Assembly: GCF_000982955.1 (NCBI RefSeq)
Contig: NZ_KQ058838.1
Location: forward strand, 1 to 45,026
DNA: 45,026 nt
Reading direction: 5' to 3'
Source: Micromonospora sp. HK10
Lineage (GTDB): Bacteria > Actinomycetota > Actinomycetes > Mycobacteriales > Micromonosporaceae
Positions 7,969 to 15,696 of this stretch are shown here, in pieces (position 1 is the stretch's first letter; every line of letters starts with the position of its first letter). The notes under the pieces are model-generated. The model was given only the letters and a program-made list of their open reading frames with translations. It was not told where the DNA came from and searched no databases. The position numbers and the translations under genes are program-made.

Positions 7969-9417
7969 TCAGGCCGATGTTCGGGTCAGGTAAGGATCGC
8001 CGGGCAGCCGGACGGTGAAGGCGGCCCCGCCCTCCGGCGCGTGCCCGGCGGTGATCTCCCCGCCGAGCCGGCGGACCAGCCCGGCGGCGAGCGCCAGGCC
8101 CAGCCCGCTGCCCACCTTGCGCACCCCCCGGTACCGCTGGTGCAGGGCCCCGCGCTCGAACGCCACCGCCAGGTCGTCGTCGGTGAAGCCGGGCCCGCCG
8201 TCGCGGACCTCGACGACCCCGCCGGTCGCCGGGTCCGCGCCGGCCGGCCGGACCGCGAGCACGACCGGCGCCCCCGGGGGTACGACCCGCAGCGCGTTCT
8301 CCAGCAGCCCGTCCACCACCTGCCGGATCCGGCCCGGATCGGTGTACGCGGGCACCGGACCCGCCGGTGCCTCCACCCGGAACGGCACGCCGACCGCCGC
8401 GCACCGGTCCGACCAGGTCCGTTCGGCGTCGGCCGCGAGCCGGGCCAGGTCCACCGGTCCCGGGTCCAGCGGGAAGTCGGCGGCCTCCAGCCGGGCCAAC
8501 GCCAGCAGGTCGCTGACCAGCCGGTCCAGGTGTTCGGCCTCGGCCAGCACGGTCCGGCCGGTGGCCGGCACCGCGTCCGCGTCGAGCACCCCGTCGGCGA
8601 GCGCCTCGGCGTAGCCACGGATCGCGGTGAGCGGGGTGCGCAGCTCGTGCGAGACCGAGAGCAGGAACTCCCGTTGCCGTCCCTCGCTGGTGGCCAGCGC
8701 GGCGGCCAGCCCGTTCAGCGCGTACGCCAGGTCCGCCACCTCGTCGGGCGGTTCGACCGGCACCCGCACCGCGCGGTCCCCGGCGCGCAGCCGGGCGGCG
8801 GCGTGCGCGGCGGTCCGGATCGGTCGGGCCAGCCGGCGGGCCAGCAGCAGCCCGGCGGCCACCCCGGCGGCGAGCCCGGCCAGCAGCGGCAGCCAGAGGC
8901 CGCGCAGCACCTGCCGCCACGGGCCGCTGCTGGTGGCCCGGGTGAGCACCACGCCGTCCCCGCCGGGCAGCGCCCGCCCCTCCACCAGGGCCCGGTGCCC
9001 GGCGACGAGCCGGCGGCCGGAGACGTTGCCGCCGGCGGCCACCCGGGCCACCACCGGCCGGGGCAGACCGGCCCGGTCGACCTGGCCGGCCCGGATGACG
9101 TACACCTCGATGTCCTGCTGGCGGAGCTGGCGGATGAGCCGGTCGCCGACGGTGTCCCGCTGGCGGGCCGCCCGGACGCGGAGCACGTCGGCGGCGAGCC
9201 GGGCCTGCGCGGCCAGCGCCGCCTGGTCACGCCGCTCCGCGCCGCGGGCCGCCAAGGGGACCGCGACCAGCGCGGTGACCAGCACCGACACCAGCGCCAC
9301 CGCGCAGGTGACCAGCACCGCGCGGGCGGTCAGGGTGTGCGCGAGGCGCGCGGGCGGCCGGGTCGGGGCCGGCCGGGCCCCGATGACCGGCAGCGCGACG
9401 GTGGGCTGGTCAGGCAT
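7969..9417 (-). CDS. Sensor histidine kinase (HAMP, HisKA, HATPase)
   Basis: 482 residues. TM1 at about 33-58, an extracytoplasmic sensor loop of about 115 residues, TM2 at about 173-194, then HAMP, HisKA with phospho-acceptor His257 in SVSHELRTPL, and a C-terminal HATPase_c (N box NALRVV, G1 RDGGPGF, G2 GSGLGLALA). It overlaps the response-regulator gene by 8 nt, indicating translational coupling and a cognate pair. The sensed signal is unknown. Its 3' end contains the 19-bp motif placed before the lipoprotein gene. Confidence 0.93.
   Translation of the reverse strand: MPDQPTVALPVIGARPAPTRPPARLAHTLTARAVLVTCAVALVSVLVTALVAVPLAARGAERRDQAALAAQARLAADVLRVRAARQRDTVGDRLIRQLRQQDIEVYVIRAGQVDRAGLPRPVVARVAAGGNVSGRRLVAGHRALVEGRALPGGDGVVLTRATSSGPWRQVLRGLWLPLLAGLAAGVAAGLLLARRLARPIRTAAHAAARLRAGDRAVRVPVEPPDEVADLAYALNGLAAALATSEGRQREFLLSVSHELRTPLTAIRGYAEALADGVLDADAVPATGRTVLAEAEHLDRLVSDLLALARLEAADFPLDPGPVDLARLAADAERTWSDRCAAVGVPFRVEAPAGPVPAYTDPGRIRQVVDGLLENALRVVPPGAPVVLAVRPAGADPATGGVVEVRDGGPGFTDDDLAVAFERGALHQRYRGVRKVGSGLGLALAAGLVRRLGGEITAGHAPEGGAAFTVRLPGDPYLTRTSA
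7977..7995 (-). promoter_or_regulatory. Putative response-regulator site before the lipoprotein gene
   Basis: ATGTTCGGGTCAGGTAAGG (plus-strand reading) matches the site at 10147-10165 at 17 of 19 positions. It overlaps the last codons of the kinase gene and lies about 68 nt before the lipoprotein start. Confidence 0.55.
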
Positions 9418-10102
9418 CGGCCGCGTACCCGACGCCGCGGTGGGTGCGGATCACGCTGGCCGGGCCGAGCTTGGCCCGGACCTGGGCCACGTGCACGTCG
9501 ACGGTCCGGGTGCCGGCGTGGGCGGCGTACCCCCAGACACCGGCCAGCAGCTCCTCCCGGGTGAAGACCCGGCCGGGCCGGGCCATCAGATGCGCGAGCA
9601 GGTCGAACTCCGTCGAGGTGAGCTGGACCGGGGCGCCGGCGGCGGTGACCGTCCGGCGGGCCGGGTCGAGGGTCACCGCGCCGACCACCCGGGGCTGCTC
9701 GGCGCCGGCCGGCGGGTTGGCCGTGCGGCGCAGCACCGCGCGTACCCGGGCGACCAGCTCGCGCGGGCTGAACGGCTTGGTCACGTAGTCGTCCGCGCCC
9801 AGTTCCAGGCCGACGATCCGGTCGACCTCGTCGTCGCGGGCGGTGAGGAAGATGACCGGCGTCCAGTCGCCGTCGGCGCGCAGCCGGCGGCAGACCTCGG
9901 TGCCGGCCAGGCCGGGCAGCGCGATGTCGAGCACGCAGGCCACCGGGCGCAGCCGCCGCGCGGCGGCCAGGCCGGCGGTGCCGTCCCGTTCCAGGTGTAC
10001 GCCGAAGCCGTCCCGGGTCAGATAGAGCCGGACCAGGTCGGCGATGGCCGGCTCGTCCTCCACCACGAGGACGAGCCCGCGCGGGGGGGTGTCGGCGGTC
10101 AC
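9410..10102 (-). CDS. OmpR/PhoB-family response regulator
   Basis: 230 residues. Receiver domain with an acidic pocket (VEDE, 14-17), phospho-acceptor Asp59 in VLDIALPG, T87 and Lys109 (YVTKPFS). A winged-helix Trans_reg_C domain (about 130-228) has LTSTEFDLLAHLMARPGRV and RTVDVHVAQVRAKLG. GTG 10102 is the start. It is the first gene of the two-component operon, with the kinase next. The 19-bp motif 45 nt upstream is repeated before the lipoprotein gene, which suggests autoregulation. Confidence 0.93.
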   Translation of the reverse strand: MTADTPPRGLVLVVEDEPAIADLVRLYLTRDGFGVHLERDGTAGLAAARRLRPVACVLDIALPGLAGTEVCRRLRADGDWTPVIFLTARDDEVDRIVGLELGADDYVTKPFSPRELVARVRAVLRRTANPPAGAEQPRVVGAVTLDPARRTVTAAGAPVQLTSTEFDLLAHLMARPGRVFTREELLAGVWGYAAHAGTRTVDVHVAQVRAKLGPASVIRTHRGVGYAADA

Positions 10103-10146
10103 CGGCCCATGATTACCGACCGGTGGCCGCCGGGACGGCCCGCGGA

Positions 10147-10165
10147 ATGTTCGGGTTCGGTAAGG
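10147..10165 (-). promoter_or_regulatory. Putative autoregulatory site before the response-regulator operon
   Basis: ATGTTCGGGTTCGGTAAGG, the partner of 7977-7995 (17 of 19 identical), lies 45-63 nt upstream of the regulator's GTG. It contains a direct repeat (TTCGGGTTCGG), as OmpR-family sites commonly do. Confidence 0.55.
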
Positions 10166-10171
10166 AGCCGG

Positions 10172-10684
10172 TCAGCGGACCGACGCGGGGCGCAACACGG
10201 CTGGCCGGGTGCCGACCGGCGGCTCGCCGATGGTGGCCACCAGCCGCTCCGCGGGCGTCCGGAGCCGGGTCCGGAAGGCGTGGTTGAGCAGCGCGTCGAG
10301 CTGCCAGACCTGCTTCGGGTGGTGGGTACGGATGAGGAACCGCTCGCGCATGCCGTCGATCGCGGTGGCCGCCAGCTCCACGCACTGCGACCGGGCGTCC
10401 GGGCTCCAGGTGACGTTGCTCAGCTCGCGCAGTTCGGTGTTGAGGTGCAGGCGCAGCCGGTGCAGGACCCGGGTCTGCCGGGTCACCACCAGCCGGCGGT
10501 GGGTGAGCAGCATGAGGTACTCGCCGCCGATCGGGTGGTCGGGGCGGCTGCACCGGGTGACCAGGATGGTCGCGTCGCCGGAGCCGACGCACCGGCGGAA
10601 GATCGGCATGTGCCGACTCACGGTCTGGGCCGCCAGGCCGGTCTCGGCGGCGGCCGGAAGGAACGTTCGGGAGAACACGTCCAT
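10172..10684 (-). CDS. Hypothetical protein, possible PH-like fold
   Basis: 170 residues from ATG 10684; longer in-frame extensions exist but have poor composition. Strand-rich segments (GGEYLMLLTHRRLVVTRQ, then RERFLIRT) followed by a final helix (KQVWQLDALLNHAF) recall bacterial PH-like domains, but I do not recognise the family with certainty. No signal peptide or membrane segment is seen. It is transcribed towards the two-component operon and ends just upstream of that operon's putative regulator site. Cytosolic; function unknown. Confidence 0.65.
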   Translation of the reverse strand: MDVFSRTFLPAAAETGLAAQTVSRHMPIFRRCVGSGDATILVTRCSRPDHPIGGEYLMLLTHRRLVVTRQTRVLHRLRLHLNTELRELSNVTWSPDARSQCVELAATAIDGMRERFLIRTHHPKQVWQLDALLNHAFRTRLRTPAERLVATIGEPPVGTRPAVLRPASVR

Positions 10685-10754
10685 GCAAGATGCAACGAGC
10701 AATTGAGCTGGGGTGATATGGGTCACCGGCAATTTCTGGAACTTCCACCCGGTG

Positions 10755-10775
10755 CGTCGCACCCCGGGTGCGACG
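10755..10775 (-). other. 10-bp perfect inverted repeat
   Basis: CGTCGCACCC, one base, then GGGTGCGACG. It lies between the DUF1906 terminator and the start of the hypothetical gene at 10684, so it could be a second terminator or an operator for that gene. Confidence 0.5.
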
Positions 10776-10785
10776 GTCGCGTCGG

Positions 10786-10820
10786 CTCGGGTCGGGCCGG
10801 CGTCGCCGGCCCGACCCGAG
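10786..10820 (-). terminator. Exceptionally strong terminator after the DUF1906 gene
   Basis: CTCGGGTCGGGCCGGCG (10786-10802) is the exact reverse complement of 10804-10820, with a single base between them. This 17-bp stem begins 3 nt after the stop codon of the minus-strand gene. Confidence 0.85.
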
Positions 10821-10823
10821 ACC

Positions 10824-12446
10824 TCACAACAGCAACTGCTGCGACCGGGAGGTCGCCTTGATGAGCGGGATCGGGCCGGAGAACGTGCTACCCGACCAGG
10901 GGTAACGGTTGATGAGGATGGTGGCGGTGTCCACCGCCACCAGGTCCGCCCGGCCGTCCCGGTCGAAGTCACCGATGGAGACGAGGTCGTGCCGGCCGGT
11001 CCAGCCGCTGCCCACCTTCACCCCGGCCGCCAGCTGCCCGGCCGTCGTCACCGTGTAGCGGTAGAGGTCGCCGGTGCGGGTCTGCCGCGCCAGCAGGTCG
11101 ACGTACCCGTCCCCGTTGATGTCCGAACCACCGGTCAGTTCGTCCATGCCGTTCCAGCCGCTGGAGCCCAGCAGGATCCGCGTACCGAAGCCGGTGCCCC
11201 GGCCGGGGTAGAGGTAGAGCGACCCGTTGGTGTTCGCGACCACCATGTCCGGGTAGCCGTCCCGGTTGTAGTCGCCGATCGGGGCGAACTGGCGGTAGGC
11301 GCTGGTGAAACCGCTACCGATCCGGACGCGCGGCCCGAGGCCGCCGGTGCCGGTGCCCGGGTAGAGCCAGAGGTAGCCGGTGGCGCTCTCCCGCGCGATG
11401 ATGTCCTCGCCGCCGGACCGGTCGAAGTTCCCCACCCGGATGATCTCGTCCATGGCGAGCCAGCCGCCGCCGAGCGAGATCCGGGGGGCGAGCCCGCCGC
11501 CGTTACCCGGTTGCAGGTAGAGCGTCCCGGTGCGGCTGTCCCGGTAGATCAGGTCGGAGAAGCCGTCGCTGGTGAAGTCCCGGATGGCGGGCAGCGGCGC
11601 CATGTCGAGGTAGTTGGAATCGATGTTGATCTGGACCTCGCCCCAGGTCTCGTAGTGGTCGCCCTGGTACTGCTTCATCCGCCGCTTCGGCGCCCAGTAG
11701 TCGGCCGGAATGGCCGGGTCCGAGACCGTCGCCACGCCGTCCCACTTCGCGAAGTCCAGGTAGTCCGGCGGCACGTGCCCGGCCGTGCGGTACGCCGCCA
11801 CCTGCTGTGCCACGCCGGTGGAGAGGCTGCTGTAGAAGCCGGAGAAGTAGCCGTGGTCGTGCAGCCGCGCGCTGTACGCGCTGACGTACGAGTTGACCGC
11901 CTGGACGCAGGCCGGATCACTGGTCGGGTACGACTCGACGTCGACGATCAGCACGCTGCCGGTCTCCAGCCCGAGGCTGCGCGCCTGAAGCGCGGCGTCG
12001 TCGGCCTCGGCGCGCCCCTGCCCCGCCGCCAGCGCCGGGTCGGCGGACATCCGGTGCGGGAACGCCGTGCAGGGCGCCTGCAGGCCGACGTAGAGCGGGA
12101 TGAGCCGCCACCCGGCGGCGAGTTGGGTGGCGACCCACTGCGGCGTGAGGTTCGGCTGGGCGCAGCCGCGGCTGACCCCGCCGAAGTAGATCCCGACGGC
12201 CCGGTACGGCGACGCCAGCCAGGCCTGCATCGCCGCGCTGGACGGGGCGGTGCAGGCGTCGAACCCGTATCCGGTGAAGGCACCGGGTTGGGGGCCGTAG
12301 GTGGCCGCGACCGGGGTCATCGGCGGTGGGACGGTCGTGCCGGAGGCGGCGAGCAGCGTCGCGGCCCCCAGCAGCCCGGTGGTCAGGGCGGCACCGAGCC
12401 GCCTCGCGGTGGTGCGCGATATCGCCCGGCCAGAGCGCAGAATCAT
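10824..12446 (-). CDS. Secreted Rv2525c-like (DUF1906) protein with FG-GAP/VCBS repeats
   Basis: 540 residues. ATG 12446 follows GGGGA. An N-terminal signal sequence (RSGRAISRTTARRLGAAL, then a hydrophobic core) is followed by a DUF1906 domain (about 50-260): GYGFDACTAPS at its start, GIYFGGVSRGC, and VLIVDVESY with candidate acidic residues. DUF1906 is a TIM-barrel glycoside-hydrolase-like fold whose type member Rv2525c is a Tat-exported envelope protein. The C-terminal half has about five FG-GAP-like repeats (SDGFSDLIYRDSRTGTLYLQPG; D-x-N-x-D-G patterns at about 390, 440 and 490) forming a calcium-binding propeller. Probably acts on or binds cell-wall polysaccharide outside the cell; activity unproven. 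Confidence 0.88.
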   Translation of the reverse strand: MILRSGRAISRTTARRLGAALTTGLLGAATLLAASGTTVPPPMTPVAATYGPQPGAFTGYGFDACTAPSSAAMQAWLASPYRAVGIYFGGVSRGCAQPNLTPQWVATQLAAGWRLIPLYVGLQAPCTAFPHRMSADPALAAGQGRAEADDAALQARSLGLETGSVLIVDVESYPTSDPACVQAVNSYVSAYSARLHDHGYFSGFYSSLSTGVAQQVAAYRTAGHVPPDYLDFAKWDGVATVSDPAIPADYWAPKRRMKQYQGDHYETWGEVQINIDSNYLDMAPLPAIRDFTSDGFSDLIYRDSRTGTLYLQPGNGGGLAPRISLGGGWLAMDEIIRVGNFDRSGGEDIIARESATGYLWLYPGTGTGGLGPRVRIGSGFTSAYRQFAPIGDYNRDGYPDMVVANTNGSLYLYPGRGTGFGTRILLGSSGWNGMDELTGGSDINGDGYVDLLARQTRTGDLYRYTVTTAGQLAAGVKVGSGWTGRHDLVSIGDFDRDGRADLVAVDTATILINRYPWSGSTFSGPIPLIKATSRSQQLLL

Positions 12447-12696
12447 GAGTCCCCGTTCGTCGGCACGAAAGCCGGCGGGCGGACACATCGACCAGTCCAG
12501 GCTCATCGCCGGCGGCCTGATTCTGCCGTCACCCGCCGACGGTGTCGAGACCTGCGGGAATTGGTCGTCCACTCAGCACAGCGGACGGCCCGGACGGACC
12601 ACCCCGGCGGCACGGAGGAGTCCCCGGTGGACGGGCCGGCGTCACCGGCCGGGCCGGGCCGCCGATGCGGGCCGCCGGTGCGGGGCCCGGGGAGGC

Positions 12697-13869
12697 TCAG
12701 AGCAGCTCGACGATGGTCGCGTTGGCCATCCCGCCGCCCTCGCACATGGTCTGCAGGCCGTAGCGGATGCCGTTGTCCCGCATGTGCTGGAGCATCGTGG
12801 TCATGATCCGGGCGCCGGACCCGCCGAGCGGATGGCCGAGCGCGATCGCCCCGCCCCGCGGATTCAGCCGCTCCGGGTCCGCCTCGGTCTCGGCCAGCCA
12901 GGCCAGCGGCACCGGGGCGAACGCCTCGTTCACCTCGTATACGCCGATCTCCTCGATGCCCAGCCCCGCGCGGCGCAGCGCCTTCGCGGTGGCCGGGATG
13001 GGGGCGGTGAGCATGGTGACCGGGTCGTCGGCGGCGACCACGGCGGTGTGCACCCGGGCCAGCGGGCGCAGGCCGTGCCGGCTGGCCCACTCGCTGGTGG
13101 TCACCGCGAGCGCGGCGGCGCCGTCGGAGATCTGCGACGCGGAGCCGGCGGTGACCACGCCGTCGGCCTGGAACGGGGTGGCCAGCTCGCCGAGCTTGGC
13201 CAGCGAGGTGTCCCGGCGGATGCCCTCGTCGGCGGTGAACTTGCCGCCGTCGGCGAGCGCCACCGGGGCCAGCTCCGGGTCGAACGCCCCGGCGTCCTGC
13301 GCGGCGGCCGCCTTCTCGTGGCTGGCCAGCGCGAACTCGTCGAGCTGGGTACGCGAGAACCGCCAGCGCCGGGCGATCAGCTCGGCGCCGACGCCCTGGT
13401 TGAACGGGAGCGCGCTGTCCGCCGCGACCCCCTCGACACCCCGGTAGCGCTCCAGGATGGCGGGGCTGAACGGCATGCCGCCGGCGACGCTGGAGCCCAT
13501 CGGCACCCGGGTCATCGACTCGACCCCGCCGGCGACCACCAGGTCGGCCTGCCCGGAGAGGACCGTGGCCGCGGCGAAGTGCAGCGCCTGCTGGCTCGAC
13601 CCGCACTGCCGGTCGAGGGTGGTGCCGGGGACCGACTCGGGCCAGCCGGCGGCCAGCACGGCGTTGCGGGCGACGTTCCACGACTGCTCGCCGACCTGCG
13701 ACACGCAGCCCCAGATGACGTCGTCGACCTGCTCGGGGTCGATCCCGGTCCGCTCGGCCAGCGCCCGGAGCACGTGCGCCGAGAGGTCGACCGGATGCAC
13801 GCCGGCGAGGCTGCCCTTGCGCCGCCCGACCGGGGTCCGTACCGCACCGACGATGACCGCGTCACTCAT
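12697..13869 (-). CDS. Acetyl-CoA acetyltransferase (thiolase)
   Basis: 390 residues. ATG 13869 follows GGGGAG at 5-6 nt. Thiolase motifs are complete: nucleophile Cys89 in LDRQCGSSQQ, VAGGVESMTRVP, GHPLGGSGAR with the catalytic His, and a final CEGGGMANA with the acid/base Cys. It condenses or cleaves acyl-CoAs in the cytosol (fatty-acid oxidation or acetoacetyl-CoA synthesis). It stands alone, so its pathway cannot be fixed. The region between it and the divergent PH-like gene is full of repeats. Confidence 0.94.
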   Translation of the reverse strand: MSDAVIVGAVRTPVGRRKGSLAGVHPVDLSAHVLRALAERTGIDPEQVDDVIWGCVSQVGEQSWNVARNAVLAAGWPESVPGTTLDRQCGSSQQALHFAAATVLSGQADLVVAGGVESMTRVPMGSSVAGGMPFSPAILERYRGVEGVAADSALPFNQGVGAELIARRWRFSRTQLDEFALASHEKAAAAQDAGAFDPELAPVALADGGKFTADEGIRRDTSLAKLGELATPFQADGVVTAGSASQISDGAAALAVTTSEWASRHGLRPLARVHTAVVAADDPVTMLTAPIPATAKALRRAGLGIEEIGVYEVNEAFAPVPLAWLAETEADPERLNPRGGAIALGHPLGGSGARIMTTMLQHMRDNGIRYGLQTMCEGGGMANATIVELL

Positions 13870-13952
13870 GTTTACTCCCCGGTAACTTGGGCTGTCCCCG
13901 ATCCTACGTCGTACGCCCGCCGCCGTCCTCCCCCCGGTCGCGGCCGGCCCTC

Positions 13953-14036
13953 CATGGCCGGCGTCCGTCGGCCGGCGCCCCACGGCCGGCGTCCCACGGC
14001 CGGCGTCCCACGGCCGGCGTCCCACGGCCGGCGTCG
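13953..14036. repeat. Six 14-bp tandem repeats
   Basis: Contiguous units of CACGGCCGGCGTCC: one near-copy starting CATGG, one diverged copy, then four near-perfect copies. They lie in the 408-bp divergent region upstream of the thiolase gene; no gene is seen there. Confidence 0.88.
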
Positions 14037-14074
14037 GTCGGCGGGCGGCTCGGGTTGCGGCGAATCGTTGCTTC

Positions 14075-14203
14075 GGGCGGCGCGGAGGCAACAGCCTGCC
14101 GCCAGTCGTGGTCTTTCGGGCGGCGCGGAGGCAACAGCCTGCCGCCAGTCGTGGTCTTTCGGGCGGCGGGGAGGCAACGGCCTGCCGCCAGTCGTGGTTG
14201 CCC
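14075..14203. repeat. Three 43-bp tandem repeats with a trailing inverted arm
   Basis: Units at 14075-14117, 14118-14160 and 14161-14203. The first two are identical and the third has a few changes. Directly after (about 14209-14230) comes GGAAGACCACGACCTGCGGC, which is nearly the reverse complement of the unit end GCCGCCAGTCGTGGTCTTTC, so a unit can fold back on it. 43 bp is not a multiple of three, so this is not coding. Confidence 0.85.
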
Positions 14204-14277
14204 GGCCGGCGGAAGACCACGACCTGCGGCACACCGTCGACCGGGAGGCGGCGGCGGGCGGCTGGCATGCTGGGGCG

Positions 14278-14712
14278 GTGATGCCACCGTCGCCCCCGGC
14301 CCGCCAGTGGCGGGTGCCGCCGGTCCTGCCCGCCGTCAAATCGGCCGGCGCGCTCGTCCTGGTCGCCCTGGGCCTGCTCTTCACCGGCGACGACCCGGTC
14401 CCGCTGGTGCTCGCCGTCCTGACCGCGGTGGTGCTGCTCGGCTGGGCGGCCCGGGACGTGGTGGCGCCGGTCCGGCTCGCCGCCGACGCCGACGGTGTCA
14501 CGGTGATCCGGGGCTTCGCGGGCCGGCGGCTGCTGCCCTGGTCGGCCGTCGAGGCGATCCGGGTGGAGCGGCGGACCCGGCGCGGCCTGAGCGCCGAGAC
14601 GCTGGAGATCGACGCCGGGGAGTCGCTGCACCTGTTCGGCCGGTACGACCTGGACGCCCCGCCGGAGGAGGTCGCCGAGGCGCTGCACGCCGTCCGGGCC
14701 GCCGCCTCCTGA
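14278..14712 (+). CDS. Small membrane protein with a bacterial PH domain
   Basis: 144 residues from GTG 14278 (143 from ATG 14281). CATGCT 6 nt before the GTG resembles the leaderless promoters elsewhere in the window, which favours the GTG. Two membrane helices (about 20-36 and 42-58) precede a bPH_6-like domain (VTVIRGFAGRRLLPWSAVEAIRVERR) and a C-terminal helix. Such proteins are common in actinomycetes and mostly uncharacterised; membrane location is clear, role unknown. It is convergent with the rhomboid gene. Confidence 0.7.
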   Translation: MMPPSPPARQWRVPPVLPAVKSAGALVLVALGLLFTGDDPVPLVLAVLTAVVLLGWAARDVVAPVRLAADADGVTVIRGFAGRRLLPWSAVEAIRVERRTRRGLSAETLEIDAGESLHLFGRYDLDAPPEEVAEALHAVRAAAS

Positions 14713-14730
14713 CCGGGGCGGGGCGGTCAG
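14709..14730. terminator. Bidirectional hairpin containing both stop codons
   Basis: CTGACCG (14709-14715) pairs with CGGTCAG (14724-14730). The stem includes the TGA of the PH-like gene (14710-14712) and the stop of the rhomboid gene on the other strand (14727-14729). The convergent genes are only 14 nt apart. Confidence 0.5.
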
Positions 14731-15671
14731 CCGGTGAGCATGCCCGTGCGGACCAGGACCAGGCCGAGCAGCGCCAGCACCAGCACCGCGCCGCCGGCCG
14801 CCTGGAACAGGCCGCGCCGCATCCGTGGCGCGTACGCCAGGACCAGGGCCATCAGCGCGCCGACGACCAGGCCGCCGAGGTGACCGGCGACCGAGATGCC
14901 CGGCACGGTGAACGTGAAGATCAGGTTGATCACGAGGATCGGCACGATGGCCGAGGTGTCCCGGCCGAGCCGGCGCATGATCACGAAGATCGCGGCGAAG
15001 AGGCCGAAGATGGCGGTCGACGCCCCGACCGTGCTGGTGTTCGGCGGGCTGAACAGGTAGGCGGCGACGTTGCCGCCGATCCCGGCGACCAGATAGAGCG
15101 CGAGGAAGCGCAGCGGCCCGAGCACCGCCTCCAGCGTCCGGCCGAGCACCCAGAGCGCCCACATGTTCAGCAGCAGGTGCAGCAGGCCGTAGTGCAGGAA
15201 CATCGCGGTCACCAGCCGGTACCACTCACCGGCGGCGACGCCGTGCGGCTCGCCGAAGGCGACGTACGAGGCGTAGCCCAGCACCCCGCCCCACCGGGTC
15301 AGCGGGGTGTCCCCGCCGGCCAGCCCGCCGAAGCCGCCCCCGGCGGCCGCGTCACCGCCCCGGTCCGAGACGATGGAGAGGATCATCACCAGCACGTTCA
15401 GCGCGATCAGCGCCTTGGTGACGTAGCCCTCGCGGCCGGCGGCACCGCCACCGAAGGCGGTACGCGCCGGCCGCACGCTGCGGCGTCCCTCGCTCACGCA
15501 CTCCGGGCACTGGTGCCCGACGGAGGCGTCCCGCATGCACTCCGGGCAGATCGGCCGGTCACAGCGGGTGCACCGGACGTAGGTCTCCCGATCAGGGTGC
15601 CGGTAGCAGACCGGAGTGGTCGGCCCCGGGCCCCCGGTGGCGTCGCCTGGCTGCCCGGAGCGCTCAGTCAT
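14727..15671 (-). CDS. Rhomboid family intramembrane serine protease with N-terminal zinc-binding domain
   Basis: 314 residues. The cytosolic N-terminus (about 20-60) has paired Cys/His (CYRHPDRETYVRCTRC, RPICPEC, HQCPEC), a B-box-like zinc-binding module common in actinobacterial rhomboids. The membrane domain (about 85-300) has six or more helices, the catalytic Ser in GASTAIFG and the His in GHLGGLVVG. It cleaves transmembrane substrates in the bilayer; substrates unknown. TACCTT 7 nt before the ATG suggests a leaderless mRNA. It is followed on the same strand side by cyclophilin upstream (25 nt from that gene's stop). Confidence 0.92.
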   Translation of the reverse strand: MTERSGQPGDATGGPGPTTPVCYRHPDRETYVRCTRCDRPICPECMRDASVGHQCPECVSEGRRSVRPARTAFGGGAAGREGYVTKALIALNVLVMILSIVSDRGGDAAAGGGFGGLAGGDTPLTRWGGVLGYASYVAFGEPHGVAAGEWYRLVTAMFLHYGLLHLLLNMWALWVLGRTLEAVLGPLRFLALYLVAGIGGNVAAYLFSPPNTSTVGASTAIFGLFAAIFVIMRRLGRDTSAIVPILVINLIFTFTVPGISVAGHLGGLVVGALMALVLAYAPRMRRGLFQAAGGAVLVLALLGLVLVRTGMLTG

Positions 15672-15678
15672 GCGAGCA

Positions 15679-15684
15679 AAGGTA
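15679..15684 (-). promoter_or_regulatory. Leaderless -10 (TACCTT) of the rhomboid gene
   Basis: TACCTT on the minus strand, then 7 nt, then the ATG ending at 15671. No SD sequence lies in between. Confidence 0.5.
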
Positions 15685-15696
15685 CCCGCGTACCGC

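Noticed and set aside
14075..14203. CRISPR array.
   Set aside because: Units are contiguous with no unique spacers and no cas genes.
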